64,000 bases of DNA from Pseudomonadota bacterium (GCA_023456105.1 JAEYAO010000113.1:1-64000); one strand, 5' to 3'. Shown: positions 1 through 8,359, counted from the stretch's first letter. Notes: a model not told the origin generated them from the letters alone. Numbers and translations: made by a program.

Positions 1-64
1 ACTTGGGGAAATAGGGCTCCAGCCGAGCCATCTGCTCGTCCGTCAGCCAATACAGGTCACTCAT
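1..64 (-). mobile_element. IS5-family transposase, N-terminal fragment (runs off the window)
   Basis: Read on the minus strand, bases 64 to 1 start with ATG and encode MSDLYWLTDEQMARLEPYFP. This is the typical opening of IS5-family (IS427-like) DDE transposases, with the W-L-T-D-E-Q and L-x-P-Y-F-P pattern. Only 21 codons are inside the window, so the catalytic domain is not visible. The right end of the insertion sequence must lie a short distance beyond base 64, within the first few tens of bases, but I cannot define its terminal repeat without the other end. It sits directly upstream of three small coupled genes and may have displaced their original promoter. Confidence 0.75.
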
Positions 65-110
65 GTCCAGACTCCTCAGGAGCCTGAATCAGATCGCGTG
101 CCTCACTTCA

Positions 111-302
111 ATGGGTCCTGAGCCTAGACAAGATCAAACAGATCGAGTTAAAGAGTGCCCTAACTGTAACTCAAGAAAGATGAGGTCGCACTTCGATATA
201 CTGATAGAGCCCGATGGAGAATATTATGAGACCTGCGGCTCTTGCGACTGGAGCAGTCATCCGGGATACGATGCCGAGGTTGCTGAAAAGGAGAGGGCTT
301 GA
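111..302 (+). CDS. Small zinc-ribbon-like protein, unknown function
   Basis: A 63-residue protein starting at ATG 111; an in-frame ATG at 63 would add 16 residues but lies inside the presumed IS end, so the shorter form is preferred. Two C-x-x-C pairs (ECPNC near the N-terminus and TCGSC about 26 residues later) suggest a single zinc-binding ribbon. The rest is polar, with an acidic tail and no membrane segment. Its TGA overlaps the ATG of the next gene by one base, so the two are probably translationally coupled. I do not recognise the family. Base composition is clearly lower in GC than the core genes to the right, which together with the IS suggests acquired DNA. The upstream sequence shows no good ribosome binding site, so the 5' end may be altered by the IS. 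Confidence 0.5.
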   Translation: MGPEPRQDQTDRVKECPNCNSRKMRSHFDILIEPDGEYYETCGSCDWSSHPGYDAEVAEKERA

Positions 303-517
303 TGGTTGATGCAAATACGGAAGTGAGGAAGCCGAAGGACGGCGGTTGGCTTAAGGCATTTCCGTTTGGAGAAGCCGCATTGTGGCTAGGCTTCGTCTGG
401 TTCGCATTTGCTGCAATGGAGGATCGCTATGATCCCGATACGATCACTCTCGCTGCTGTCTTTGCGTTAGCTGCAATCGGGGTGCGGGCGACGCGGCCTA
501 CACGGGAGCCAATATAA
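302..517 (+). CDS. Small two-helix membrane protein, unknown function
   Basis: A 71-residue protein from ATG 302, which overlaps the preceding stop codon (TGATG); a TTG at 299 is a possible alternative start. After a polar N-terminus (about residues 1-18) it has two hydrophobic stretches, roughly residues 24-38 and 48-62, separated by an acidic loop containing DRYDPDT, and ends in a short basic tail. This is the shape of a small inner-membrane hairpin protein. Its TAA overlaps the ATG of the next gene (TAATG). No family is recognised; holin-like or accessory membrane roles are possible but unsupported. Confidence 0.5.
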   Translation: MVDANTEVRKPKDGGWLKAFPFGEAALWLGFVWFAFAAMEDRYDPDTITLAAVFALAAIGVRATRPTREPI

Positions 518-720
518 TGGCTCATAGGAAGGCCGGTGGACTTGCGGTGGTTGGGGCATTGACCGCCCTAATCCTCTACACGCAACTTTCTTCGCGGGTC
601 GAAGATGCGTCAGACGCGGCGGCAAACGCAGATCAGAACGCATATGACCTATCCAGTCGCCTAGACAGTCTTGAAAGCAAGGTGAGCGATTTGGACCGGC
701 GGCCGACTTACGGTTGGTGA
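517..720 (+). CDS. Membrane-anchored coiled-coil small protein, unknown function
   Basis: A 67-residue protein whose ATG overlaps the previous TAA by one base. Residues about 7-22 form a single hydrophobic segment. The remainder is a heptad-like helix rich in Leu, Ser, Asp and Ala (LSSRLDSLESKVSDL), ending in PTYGW. The picture is an N-terminal membrane anchor with a coiled coil on one side, reminiscent in shape of spanin-like or small scaffold proteins; that comparison is architectural only. It is the last gene of the coupled trio. No homologous family is recognised by eye. Confidence 0.5.
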   Translation: MAHRKAGGLAVVGALTALILYTQLSSRVEDASDAAANADQNAYDLSSRLDSLESKVSDLDRRPTYGW

Positions 721-837
721 AGAGTAGCCGGATGGGCTTGCGCCTGTCCGGCCGACTGTTACATTCGCGTCCCTCAACCGCTACATGCCGCTTTCGTAAG
801 CGCCTTGATTTCAATGAGATTTTTGGCGGGCTAGGGT

Positions 838-856
838 AATCCCTCCGTCTCCGCCA
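838..856 (+). other. tRNA-Ser 3'-end fragment, candidate attachment site (attR)
   Basis: The 19 bases AATCCCTCCGTCTCCGCCA match the end of a tRNA: the 3' side of the T arm, an acceptor 3' strand CGTCTCC, a discriminator G and CCA. Serine tRNAs commonly end this way. The bases before it do not continue a tRNA, because the T loop is broken (GGGTAAT instead of GGTTCGAAT). This is what remains when an element integrates into a tRNA 3' end and duplicates it. The orientation predicts an intact plus-strand tRNA-Ser to the left of the window. Confidence 0.45.
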
Positions 857-1287
857 CCATCCTTAAACACCGGCAGCGGCAGAGGCTTGCCGCAAGGCGG
901 CGCCCCCCTTGTGTGACGCCAGCCTGCGGCGAAGATTGCCGGATCGCGGCCTGCAATCCGGCTCAGAGCGTCGCCCGCACCGGACTTTATGAAAGGCCAG
1001 CGCTGGCTTGGTCGTGGGGCGGAGGCCAGCGCCACGCCTACCGCCTCTCCTTTTCCGAAGGATGACCGCTCTAAAGGGCTTACTTCGCATCGTTTGATCG
1101 TGCCGTTCCATTAGCGTGTTGTTGGGCTTTGTGCCTCAGGTTGAGAACGCCCGCGGGGGATCATCTCCTCCGCAAGGTGATTCAAATCCGGGAGACGGGC
1201 GGTCAGAAACGCCTCCATCGCAGGCGCTTGGCGGCCGGCTGAGTGAAGGAGTTTCAGGGCCTTTCACCGACGGCGCTCGGCTCGCTA
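857..1287. other. Gene-poor stretch, nothing recognised
   Basis: About 430 bases between the candidate attachment site and the lacI promoter. Open frames here (for example minus strand 1111-863) are arginine-rich, low-complexity translations typical of GC-rich noncoding DNA. No tRNA, terminator with a T-tract, or convincing gene was found. A T-loop-like string near 1180-1190 does not form a cloverleaf. Confidence 0.5.
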
Positions 1288-1326
1288 TTGCGACCGCCTG
1301 TTCGTCGTGCGATGTAACCGGTTACA
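1288..1326 (+). promoter_or_regulatory. Putative lacI promoter with LacI-family operator
   Basis: A perfect 14-bp palindrome, TGTAACCGGTTACA, lies at 1313-1326. It has the central CG and symmetric half-sites typical of LacI-family operators. A possible sigma-70 promoter overlaps it: TTGCGA at 1288-1293, a 17-base spacer and GATGTA at 1311-1316. A bound repressor would cover the -10 element, implying autoregulation of the gene starting at 1427. A one-base variant of the same palindrome lies at 14507-14520. Confidence 0.7.
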
Positions 1327-1426
1327 GATTCTATCGACGGACCTTCGAGAGGAAGGCTGGAACGATCGCTGCAGGGAGGCGGAAGTTGGTGCGAGAGGGC
1401 TCGCCATCGTCCGGGCGGGTCGCCCG

Positions 1427-2506
1427 GTGAGGTCGGCGACGATACGCGACGTGGCGAAACGCTCCGGCGTATCCGTGGCCTCGGTGTCGCGTGTGCTGAA
1501 CGGCGCCGACACCGTGACGGACGCCATGCGCGGTCGCGTGCTGGAAGCCATCGACACCTTGCACTACGTCCCCCACAGCGGCGCGCGCAGCCTGTCGACC
1601 CGCCGCACCGACACCCTGGGCGTCATCCTGCCGGACCTCTTCGGCGAGTACTTTTCCGAACTGATTCGCGGCATGGACCGGGCCGCGCGCGTTCACGGCA
1701 AACACCTGATCGTCTCAAGCTCCCATGACGATGCGGAGGAGGTCGCCCTGGCCATGCGCTCTATGCGGGGGCGGGTCGACGGCTTGATCGTGTTGTCGCC
1801 GCACCTCGATGCGGCCAGGCTGGCCGAGGGGCTGGTGGGCTCGCTGCCGGTCGTGCTGATGAACGCCGCCGCCGTGGGCGCCGATCGCCCGTGCATCGTT
1901 GTCGATAACGACGGCGGCGCGGCCCAGGCGGTCGCCCATCTGGTGCAGACCGGGCGGCGGCGAATCGCCCATGTGCGGGGCCCCCTCGGCAATCTCGAGG
2001 CGGACGAGCGCGTCCAGGGCTACCTGCGCGCGCTCGGCGACGCAGGGCTCGGAAGCCGTGTCGAGCAGGGCGACTTCACCCAGGCGTCAGGCTATCGCGC
2101 CGTCGCCCGGATGCTGGCCGAACCGTTGCGGCCGGACGCGGTGTTCGCGGCCAACGACATGATGGCCGTCGGCGCCGTTCTGGCCATCCAGGAGGCGCGC
2201 CTGCGCTGTCCGGAGGATGTGGCCGTGGTCGGCTTCGACGACGTGCCGATCGCCGAACTGGTGCGCCCGGCGCTGACTACGCTCAGGATCGACATCGCCG
2301 GCACCGGCGCGCGCGCTCTTGAGCGGCTGATCACCTTGATCCAGGCGCCCGCCACCGGCGCGTGGCCGGAGTCCGGGCGCGAGATCGTCCGTCCCGCACT
2401 GGTCGTGCGTCAGTCCAGCGTCGCCTTGCAACATCAACCAGAACGGGTCACGCCCCGCCCCGAAGGGCGTGACCAAAATCTCAGGGGGGAGTCTCACCAT
2501 GCCTAA
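1427..2506 (+). CDS. LacI-family transcriptional repressor of the carbohydrate locus
   Basis: A 359-residue protein with an N-terminal LacI helix-turn-helix (TIRDVAKRSGVSVASVSRVLNG, about residues 4-25, quoted in part as VSVASVSRVLNG), then a periplasmic-binding-protein-like sensor core (TDTLGVILPDLFGEYF onward) that should bind a sugar effector. GTG 1427 was chosen because the HTH begins three residues later, as in the family; an upstream in-frame extension to 1307 would run through the operator. The usual family length is about 330-350. It overlaps the start of the TonB-dependent receptor gene by 8 bases, so the two are probably co-transcribed. The palindromes at 1313 and 14507 are its likely binding sites. 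Effector identity is unknown. Confidence 0.9.
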   Translation: MRSATIRDVAKRSGVSVASVSRVLNGADTVTDAMRGRVLEAIDTLHYVPHSGARSLSTRRTDTLGVILPDLFGEYFSELIRGMDRAARVHGKHLIVSSSHDDAEEVALAMRSMRGRVDGLIVLSPHLDAARLAEGLVGSLPVVLMNAAAVGADRPCIVVDNDGGAAQAVAHLVQTGRRRIAHVRGPLGNLEADERVQGYLRALGDAGLGSRVEQGDFTQASGYRAVARMLAEPLRPDAVFAANDMMAVGAVLAIQEARLRCPEDVAVVGFDDVPIAELVRPALTTLRIDIAGTGARALERLITLIQAPATGAWPESGREIVRPALVVRQSSVALQHQPERVTPRPEGRDQNLRGESHHA

Positions 2507-5500
2507 CATCAAGACCCGCAACCACGCCCTAGCCGCCGCATCGGCGCTGGCTCTCTCCGTCAGCCTGCTCGGCGCCGGAGGGGCGATGGCGCAAGTCACG
2601 ACATCGACGTTGCGCGGCACCGTTTATGACGGACAATCGCCCGAGACTGGCGGCTCAATCGTTGCGCGCGACACGAGCACCGGTTTCGTGAGCCGCGGGC
2701 GTATCGGCGAAGACGGCGTCTATGTCTTGCCAGGCCTGCGTCCCGGTTCGTACGAGATCACCGTCACCAGCGCAGATGGCCAAGCCGCCACTGATCTGGT
2801 GACGCTGACAGTGGGGCAGGTCGCAACCCTGGATCTTGATGTCAGCGGCGTGGCGGGCGGTGGTGCAGCTTCCGAGGTCGCAGCAACCGACCTCGGCGAC
2901 ATCGTTGTGACCGGTCGGCGCATCTTTGAGGTGCGCACCTCGGAAGTCGCGACAAACGTCTCGCAGCAGCAGATCAACAACCTGCCGCAGGTGGATCGCA
3001 ACTTCTTGAACTTCGCCGCCTTGGCGCCTGGCGTGGTCGTGCAGCAGGATCCTTCCGAACGCACCATCTATGCGGGCTCCCAGTCGGCTAACGCCATCAA
3101 TGTTTTCATCGACGGTCAGAGCCAGAAGTCCAACATCCTGGACGGCGGCGTGGCCGGGCAGGACGACAGCCGCGGCAATCCCTTCCCGCAAGGCGCGGTG
3201 CAGGAGTTTCGTGTTCTCACGCAGAACTTCAAGGCCGAATACGAACAAGCCTCGTCCGCGATCATCAGCGCGGTGACCCGCTCAGGAACGAACGAACTGA
3301 CCGGCGACTTCTTTGTCACCTATCAGGACACGGACTGGATCGCTCAGCAGACGTTCTCCGAAAGACGTGGCGAACCTAAGCCGCAACTCGACCGCCTGCA
3401 GTACGGCGGCACTGTCGCTGGGCCGATCATCCGTGATCGCCTGCACTACCTGTTGAGCTATGAGCGCAAGGACGAAACCCGTTCCAACTCCGTGTTCCTG
3501 AACCAGACCCAATACAATGATCTGTTTGCGGACGAACTCGGCACCTTTGAAGCGCCGTTTGAAGAGGACCTGTTCTTCGGCAAGCTGTCTTGGCAGATTG
3601 ACGACCGCCAGATCGTCGATCTGACGGCGACTTACCGTACGGAAACGGATATCCGCGACTTCGGCGGTCAGAGCGGTCGGTCGCGAGCTAACGCGATCAA
3701 CAATGACACCCGCTCCATTGTCTTGCGTCACCAGTTTCAGGGCGACAGCTTCCTGAACGTCTTCACCGTCGATTACCTGCATTCCAACTACAATCCTCGG
3801 GCGGAGAACTTCGACCTGGCCGGCGCCGCTTACGTCGCCTATCGCGATGCCGATGCCGAGACGCCTGGCTTTCAGTTCAACTATGATCAATCCGATTTCG
3901 TGTTCAACACGGGCGGAGGCACCAACAATCAGGATATCCAGGACGAGTCGATTACGCTGCGTAACGATCTGACGTTCAATGAAATCGAGCTTGCTGGACG
4001 ACACACGATCAAGGTCGGGGTGAAGTACTCCATGCGCGATTATTACGTGCAAAAGTTCTTCAACCGGAATCCTCAGTTCACCTATGACGTGACCGCGAAC
4101 CCGGCCGTTCTCGGTTCGAACGCCATTCCTACACGGGTGAGCCTCAATCTACCAACCGATCCGGCGAATGTTTCGAACAACCAGCTGGGACTCTATATCC
4201 AGGATGATTGGCAGGTCACGGACAAGCTGGAACTGAATCTCGGCATCCGCTGGGATTATGAAGATAATGCGGTCAACAATGACCTGGTTACACCTGAGGT
4301 TATCCGTGAGGTCTTGGGCCTCATCGCCGCCGATCCGACCTATGTTCGCCGTGTCGACGTCAACGACTACATCTCCGATGGCGATCGCGACGCGTTCACC
4401 GGGGCCTTCCAACCTCGCATCGGCTTCTCTTACGACCTGTTCGCCGACGAGCAGACGGTGATTTTCGGCGGAGCTGGCCGCTACTACGATCGCGTCGGCT
4501 TTAACTTCGCATTTTCGGAAAGATTCTCGCCGTTCAACCTGTCACGGCAGATCTTTTTCTCGCCCGATGGCGGGGCCTTCGGCGGTCGGACGAACACCAT
4601 CGCTTGGGATCCTAGCTACGCCACAGCCGAAGGGCTCGACGGCTTGTTGGGCGGAACGCAAGGTCGAGGCGAAATCTTCCTGATCAAAAATGATCTGAAG
4701 ATCCCATACACCGATCAGTTCAACCTCGGTGTTCGCCAGAAGTTCGGTGACATCCAAGCGGCAGTCACCTTCTCATATGCCCGAACCAAAGACGAGTTCC
4801 AGTGGAACCGCCTCAACGTAAATGACGCCAACGCCGTTACAGTGCGCCCATCGCAGTTCACTAACCCAGACACGGGTCAGCCTTATGCGTTCAATGACTC
4901 GGTGTTCTACTCGAGTAGCGATCGTGAGCGTCGGTACAAGGCGATGTACGTCACCTTGGATCGCCCGTACACCGATGCGAGCGGCTGGGGCTTCAATGTT
5001 GCGTATACTCTGGCTGACGGCGAACAGAACGGCAGCCGTGATCAGAGCCTCGGCTCGTTCGATTTCGACTACGCCACTATCGACCAATCGCCCTGGTTCA
5101 ACACGCCTGGCGTGGAGAAGCATCGTATTGTCGCTTCGGGCACATTGCGCCTGCCTTGGGACGTTCGTGCTTCCTCCATCATCACCTTGGGGTCGGGCCG
5201 CCCATTCACCATCTTCAACCCGGGGGACGGCGCCAAGCCACTGTGGTTTGAAGGTTATCCCGAGAAGCGCGCTTTTCTGCCGGGCCTGAACTTCGCCACG
5301 CGTCAGATCGATCTGCGCCTCAACAAGGGCTTCACGGTTTACGGTCAGCGGATCGAGGCTATCGTTGACGCCATCAACCTGTTCAACTTCAAGAACTACA
5401 ACGGCTTCGATCAGGCGTATCGTGTGAACAACAATGCCGGCGCGGCGCTGAATCCGCGTTTCGGCATCCCGACCAGCCAAGCACTGCCCACCCGGAGCTT

Positions 5501-5528
5501 CCAGGCGACGCTGCGCTACTCCTTCTAA
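2499..5528 (+). CDS. Oar-like TonB-dependent outer membrane receptor
   Basis: 1009 residues from ATG 2499, preceded by a strong purine-rich ribosome binding site (AGGGGGGAG, about 2483-2491) inside the lacI 3' end. There is a signal peptide of about 31 residues ending in AMA-Q. Next comes a carboxypeptidase-regulatory-like beta-sandwich (about residues 36-110), then a TonB-box-like DIVVTGRR and a plug domain (about 135-250). A large beta barrel follows, ending in the outer-membrane signature LRYSF. Receptors of this Oar type import or bind large ligands using TonB energy. Its place between a LacI repressor and glucan/sugar genes points to carbohydrate uptake across the outer membrane. Codon use is more AT-tolerant than in the neighbouring enzymes. 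Substrate is inferred only. Confidence 0.9.
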   Translation: MPNIKTRNHALAAASALALSVSLLGAGGAMAQVTTSTLRGTVYDGQSPETGGSIVARDTSTGFVSRGRIGEDGVYVLPGLRPGSYEITVTSADGQAATDLVTLTVGQVATLDLDVSGVAGGGAASEVAATDLGDIVVTGRRIFEVRTSEVATNVSQQQINNLPQVDRNFLNFAALAPGVVVQQDPSERTIYAGSQSANAINVFIDGQSQKSNILDGGVAGQDDSRGNPFPQGAVQEFRVLTQNFKAEYEQASSAIISAVTRSGTNELTGDFFVTYQDTDWIAQQTFSERRGEPKPQLDRLQYGGTVAGPIIRDRLHYLLSYERKDETRSNSVFLNQTQYNDLFADELGTFEAPFEEDLFFGKLSWQIDDRQIVDLTATYRTETDIRDFGGQSGRSRANAINNDTRSIVLRHQFQGDSFLNVFTVDYLHSNYNPRAENFDLAGAAYVAYRDADAETPGFQFNYDQSDFVFNTGGGTNNQDIQDESITLRNDLTFNEIELAGRHTIKVGVKYSMRDYYVQKFFNRNPQFTYDVTANPAVLGSNAIPTRVSLNLPTDPANVSNNQLGLYIQDDWQVTDKLELNLGIRWDYEDNAVNNDLVTPEVIREVLGLIAADPTYVRRVDVNDYISDGDRDAFTGAFQPRIGFSYDLFADEQTVIFGGAGRYYDRVGFNFAFSERFSPFNLSRQIFFSPDGGAFGGRTNTIAWDPSYATAEGLDGLLGGTQGRGEIFLIKNDLKIPYTDQFNLGVRQKFGDIQAAVTFSYARTKDEFQWNRLNVNDANAVTVRPSQFTNPDTGQPYAFNDSVFYSSSDRERRYKAMYVTLDRPYTDASGWGFNVAYTLADGEQNGSRDQSLGSFDFDYATIDQSPWFNTPGVEKHRIVASGTLRLPWDVRASSIITLGSGRPFTIFNPGDGAKPLWFEGYPEKRAFLPGLNFATRQIDLRLNKGFTVYGQRIEAIVDAINLFNFKNYNGFDQAYRVNNNAGAALNPRFGIPTSQALPTRSFQATLRYSF

Positions 5529-5537
5529 ACGCCTGCC

Positions 5538-5573
5538 CGGCCGCCTTCCGCACCTGCGGGAGGCGGCCTTTTT
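5538..5573 (+). terminator. Rho-independent terminator after the TonB receptor gene
   Basis: A GGCCGCC...GGCGGCC stem (5539-5545 with 5562-5568), extended by an inner CCGC/GCGG pairing, is followed by TTTTT at 5569-5573. It lies 10 bases after the receptor stop codon and before the glucanase gene. No separate operator is seen between it and 5604, so it may act as a partial terminator that lowers expression of the downstream importer genes relative to the receptor. Confidence 0.85.
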
Positions 5574-5603
5574 CTATCTGTCGCGTACCCTGAGAGGCCT
5601 TTC

Positions 5604-7088
5604 ATGAACCGTCGAGACCTTCTGTTGCAGACCACGGCGGGTGCGGCGGCCTTGGCCGTGGGGTCGTCAGCCGAGGCGGCGGCGCAAGCCACGCCGTCGG
5701 CGACGCGTGCGGTCGCGGCGGACCCGGTCAATGGCACACAGCGCCGCCCGCTGAGGCTCGACGCCGAGATCGACGAGCTTCAGGAGCGGACCTTTCGCTG
5801 GTTCGCTCACGTCACGGATAAGCGCAACGGTCTGACGCCGGACCGTTGGCCGACCAAGTCCTTCTGCTCGGTCGCGGCGGTCGGGTTCGCCCTGACCTGC
5901 TGGCCGGTCGGGGTGGAGCGCGGCTGGATGGATCGGGACGAGGCGCGCGAGCGCACGCTGAACACCCTGCGCTTCTTCGCCGCCCTGCCTCAGGGACCGG
6001 AAGCGTCCGGCGCGGCGGGGTACAAGGGCTTCTTCTACCATTTCCTCGACATGGAGACCGGCCTTCGGTTCGCGCAGAACGAGCTGTCTACGGTCGATAC
6101 GGCGCTGCTGATCGCGGGGATGCTGTTCGCGGCGCGCTACTTTGATGGCCGCCATCCGGACGAGGCTGAAATCCGGGAAAAGGCGCAGTTCCTCTACGAG
6201 CGGGTGGAGTGGCCCTGGGCCGTGGTGCGGCCGAACCGCATCAGCATGGGCTGGCATCCGGAAACCGGTTTCATCCCCGCAGACTGGTTCGTCTATAACG
6301 AGGGCATGCTGATCCTGCTCTTGGCCATGGGCAGCCCGACCCATCCGCTGGACGCCGGCGTCTGGCACGAGTGGGCCTATGGCTACGACAAGAGCTGGAC
6401 CGAACGATGGGGCAGCTGGCACCTGGAGTTCGCCCCGATCTTCGGCCACCAGTACAGCCATATGTTTGTGGATTTCCGCGACATCCAGGACGCGTGGATG
6501 CGGGGTCAGTCGTCCTTGCGGGACGAGCGGCTCGACTACTTCGAGAACAGCCGCCGCGCCGTCTACGCTCAGCAGAAGTACGCCCACGACAATCCGGGCC
6601 GCTGGGCCGGCTATTCGTCGGAAGTCTGGGGACTGACCGCCTGCGACGGTCCGGGCGATTTCAAGCAGATGATCGACGGAGAGGAGCGCGAGTTCTTTTC
6701 ATACTCCGCGCGCGGGCCGGGCGATCGCGACGACGGCACGCTGGCGCCCACGGCGGCGGCCGGCTCCATCGCCTTTGCCCCCGAGATCGTGGTGCCCTGC
6801 GTCAAGGCGATCAAGGCGCGTTATGGCGCGGGACTCTATACGCAGTGGGGCTTCCTCGACAGCTTCAACCCGACGCTGACGGTCCGCGACAGTCCTTTGC
6901 AGCATGGGAGGATCGTGGAGGGGATCGGCTGGGTCGACGGCGATTACCTTGGCATTGACCAGGGGCCGATCGTCATCATGACCGAAAACCATCGCTCGGA
7001 CCTTGTCTGGCGTCATATGCGCGATGAGCCGAACATCCGACGTGGGCTTGAGGTCGCGGGTTTCACCGGCGGGTATTTGTCGGCGTGA
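5604..7088 (+). CDS. GH144-like glucanase (glycoamylase domain, PF10091 type), exported
   Basis: 494 residues starting at ATG 5604 with GAGAGG upstream. The N-terminus has a twin-arginine motif (NRRDLLL) and a hydrophobic stretch, suggesting Tat export. The mature part is an (alpha/alpha)6-type domain with the hallmarks of the glycoamylase-like family: GFFYHFLDMETG, VYNEGM, GHQYSHMFVDFRDIQD, YSSEVWGLTACDGP, GTLAPTAAAGS and DGDYLGIDQGPI near the C-terminus. Characterised members (GH144) are endo-beta-1,2-glucanases. The gene is first in a coupled string with the sugar importer: its TGA overlaps the GTG of the binding protein gene. The activity is predicted from family membership; related family members may act on other glucans. 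Confidence 0.8.
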   Translation: MNRRDLLLQTTAGAAALAVGSSAEAAAQATPSATRAVAADPVNGTQRRPLRLDAEIDELQERTFRWFAHVTDKRNGLTPDRWPTKSFCSVAAVGFALTCWPVGVERGWMDRDEARERTLNTLRFFAALPQGPEASGAAGYKGFFYHFLDMETGLRFAQNELSTVDTALLIAGMLFAARYFDGRHPDEAEIREKAQFLYERVEWPWAVVRPNRISMGWHPETGFIPADWFVYNEGMLILLLAMGSPTHPLDAGVWHEWAYGYDKSWTERWGSWHLEFAPIFGHQYSHMFVDFRDIQDAWMRGQSSLRDERLDYFENSRRAVYAQQKYAHDNPGRWAGYSSEVWGLTACDGPGDFKQMIDGEEREFFSYSARGPGDRDDGTLAPTAAAGSIAFAPEIVVPCVKAIKARYGAGLYTQWGFLDSFNPTLTVRDSPLQHGRIVEGIGWVDGDYLGIDQGPIVIMTENHRSDLVWRHMRDEPNIRRGLEVAGFTGGYLSA

Positions 7089-8359
7089 CGAACGGCGCGC
7101 GCCCGCATCGTCGTCATGCGCTCGGCCTGATGGCTGCGGGCGCGGCGGCGGGGTGCGCCTCCCGACCAACGGGCGAGACGCGCCTTCGCTTCTGGGCCAT
7201 GGGCAACGAGGGCGGTCAGGTTCCGAACCTGATGCCCGAGTTCGAGCGTCGCCATCCCGGCGTGCGGGTCGAGGTGCAGGCCATCCCTTGGACCGCCGCG
7301 CACGAAAAGCTGTTGACCGCCTACGCCGGATCGTCGCTGCCGGACGTCAGCCAGATCGGCAACACCTGGGTGGCCGAGCTGACGGCGATCGGCGCCTTGT
7401 CGCCCACGCCGCCGGCGGCCGCCGATCTGCTGACGGACCAGTTCCCGGCGGTGCTGGACACGAACCGCGTCGGCGGAAGGGCGATGACCACGCCCTGGTA
7501 TGTCGATACGCGGCTGATCTTCTATCGCACGGATCTCTTGCGCCGCGCCGGCTTCGAGGCAGCGCCGCAGACCTGGGCCGAGTGGAAGCGGTCCATGCAT
7601 GCGGTCAAGCGCGTCGCGGGCGGAGACGCCTACGCCATCCTGCTTCCGCTGAATGAGTTCGAGCAACTGCTGACGTTCGGCCTGCAGCAGGCCGAGCCGA
7701 TGCTGTGCGACCGCGACACGCGCGGAAACTTTTCCAGCCCCGGGTTCGTCTCGGCGCTCGCCTTCTACAAGAGCCTGTTCGACGAAGGGCTGGCGCCGCT
7801 GGCGTCATCGACGCAGATCTCCAACGTCTGGACCGAGTTCGAGCGCGGCTGGTTCAGCTTCTATTTCTCCGGTCCGTGGAGCGTCGGCGACTTCCGCTCG
7901 CGCCTGCCGGAAAGCTTTCGGGCGAACTGGGCGACCGCCGGCGTTCCGGGGCCGACGGGACTGGGCGCCTCGGCGCCGGGCGGCTCAAGCCTGGCGGTGT
8001 TCCGGTCCTCTCCGCATCAACAGGCGGCCTGGTCCCTGGTGCGCTATCTGTCCGAGCCGCAGGTGCAGCAGCGTTTCAACGCCCTGGTCGGCGACCTGCC
8101 GGCGCGCCAGAGCGCCTGGAACACGCCCGCGATCGCCGGCGACGCCATGCTGACGCCGTTCCAAGGCCAGCTCAGCCGCGCGAAGGCCGTGCCCAAGGTG
8201 CCGGAGTGGGAGCGGATCGTCACAGAGATGCAGATCGTGGCCGAGCGCATGGTGCGCGGCGAATACAGCCCAGAAGCCGCCGGCCGCGAGATCGACCGCC
8301 GCGCCGACCGGCTGCTGGAGAAGCGCCGCTGGATGCTGGAGACGGGGAGGGCGGCATGA
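7085..8359 (+). CDS. Sugar ABC transporter substrate-binding protein (family 1)
   Basis: 424 residues with a GTG start overlapping the preceding stop (GTGA). It has basic residues PHRRHALG, a hydrophobic segment and a weak lipobox ending at Cys24 (AAAGC), so it may be a lipoprotein. The mature chain begins TRLRFWAMGNEGG and shows the family 1 solute-binding pattern (VEVQAIPWTAAHEKLLTAYA, LPDVSQIGNTW, with conserved aromatic residues in the C-terminal lobe). It would deliver oligosaccharides to the two permeases encoded immediately downstream. Its stop overlaps the next ATG (ATGA). Linkage to a GH144-like enzyme suggests glucan oligosaccharides as ligands. Confidence 0.92.
   Translation: MTNGARPHRRHALGLMAAGAAAGCASRPTGETRLRFWAMGNEGGQVPNLMPEFERRHPGVRVEVQAIPWTAAHEKLLTAYAGSSLPDVSQIGNTWVAELTAIGALSPTPPAAADLLTDQFPAVLDTNRVGGRAMTTPWYVDTRLIFYRTDLLRRAGFEAAPQTWAEWKRSMHAVKRVAGGDAYAILLPLNEFEQLLTFGLQQAEPMLCDRDTRGNFSSPGFVSALAFYKSLFDEGLAPLASSTQISNVWTEFERGWFSFYFSGPWSVGDFRSRLPESFRANWATAGVPGPTGLGASAPGGSSLAVFRSSPHQQAAWSLVRYLSEPQVQQRFNALVGDLPARQSAWNTPAIAGDAMLTPFQGQLSRAKAVPKVPEWERIVTEMQIVAERMVRGEYSPEAAGREIDRRADRLLEKRRWMLETGRAA

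Noticed and set aside
863..1111. Minus-strand arginine-rich open frame of 82 residues
   Set aside because: Low-complexity R/A/G-rich translation, no ribosome binding site, typical of noncoding GC-rich DNA.
1140..1210. tRNA-like fragment with GATTCAAATCC
   Set aside because: The stem bases on both sides of the loop do not pair and no D or anticodon arm can be drawn.
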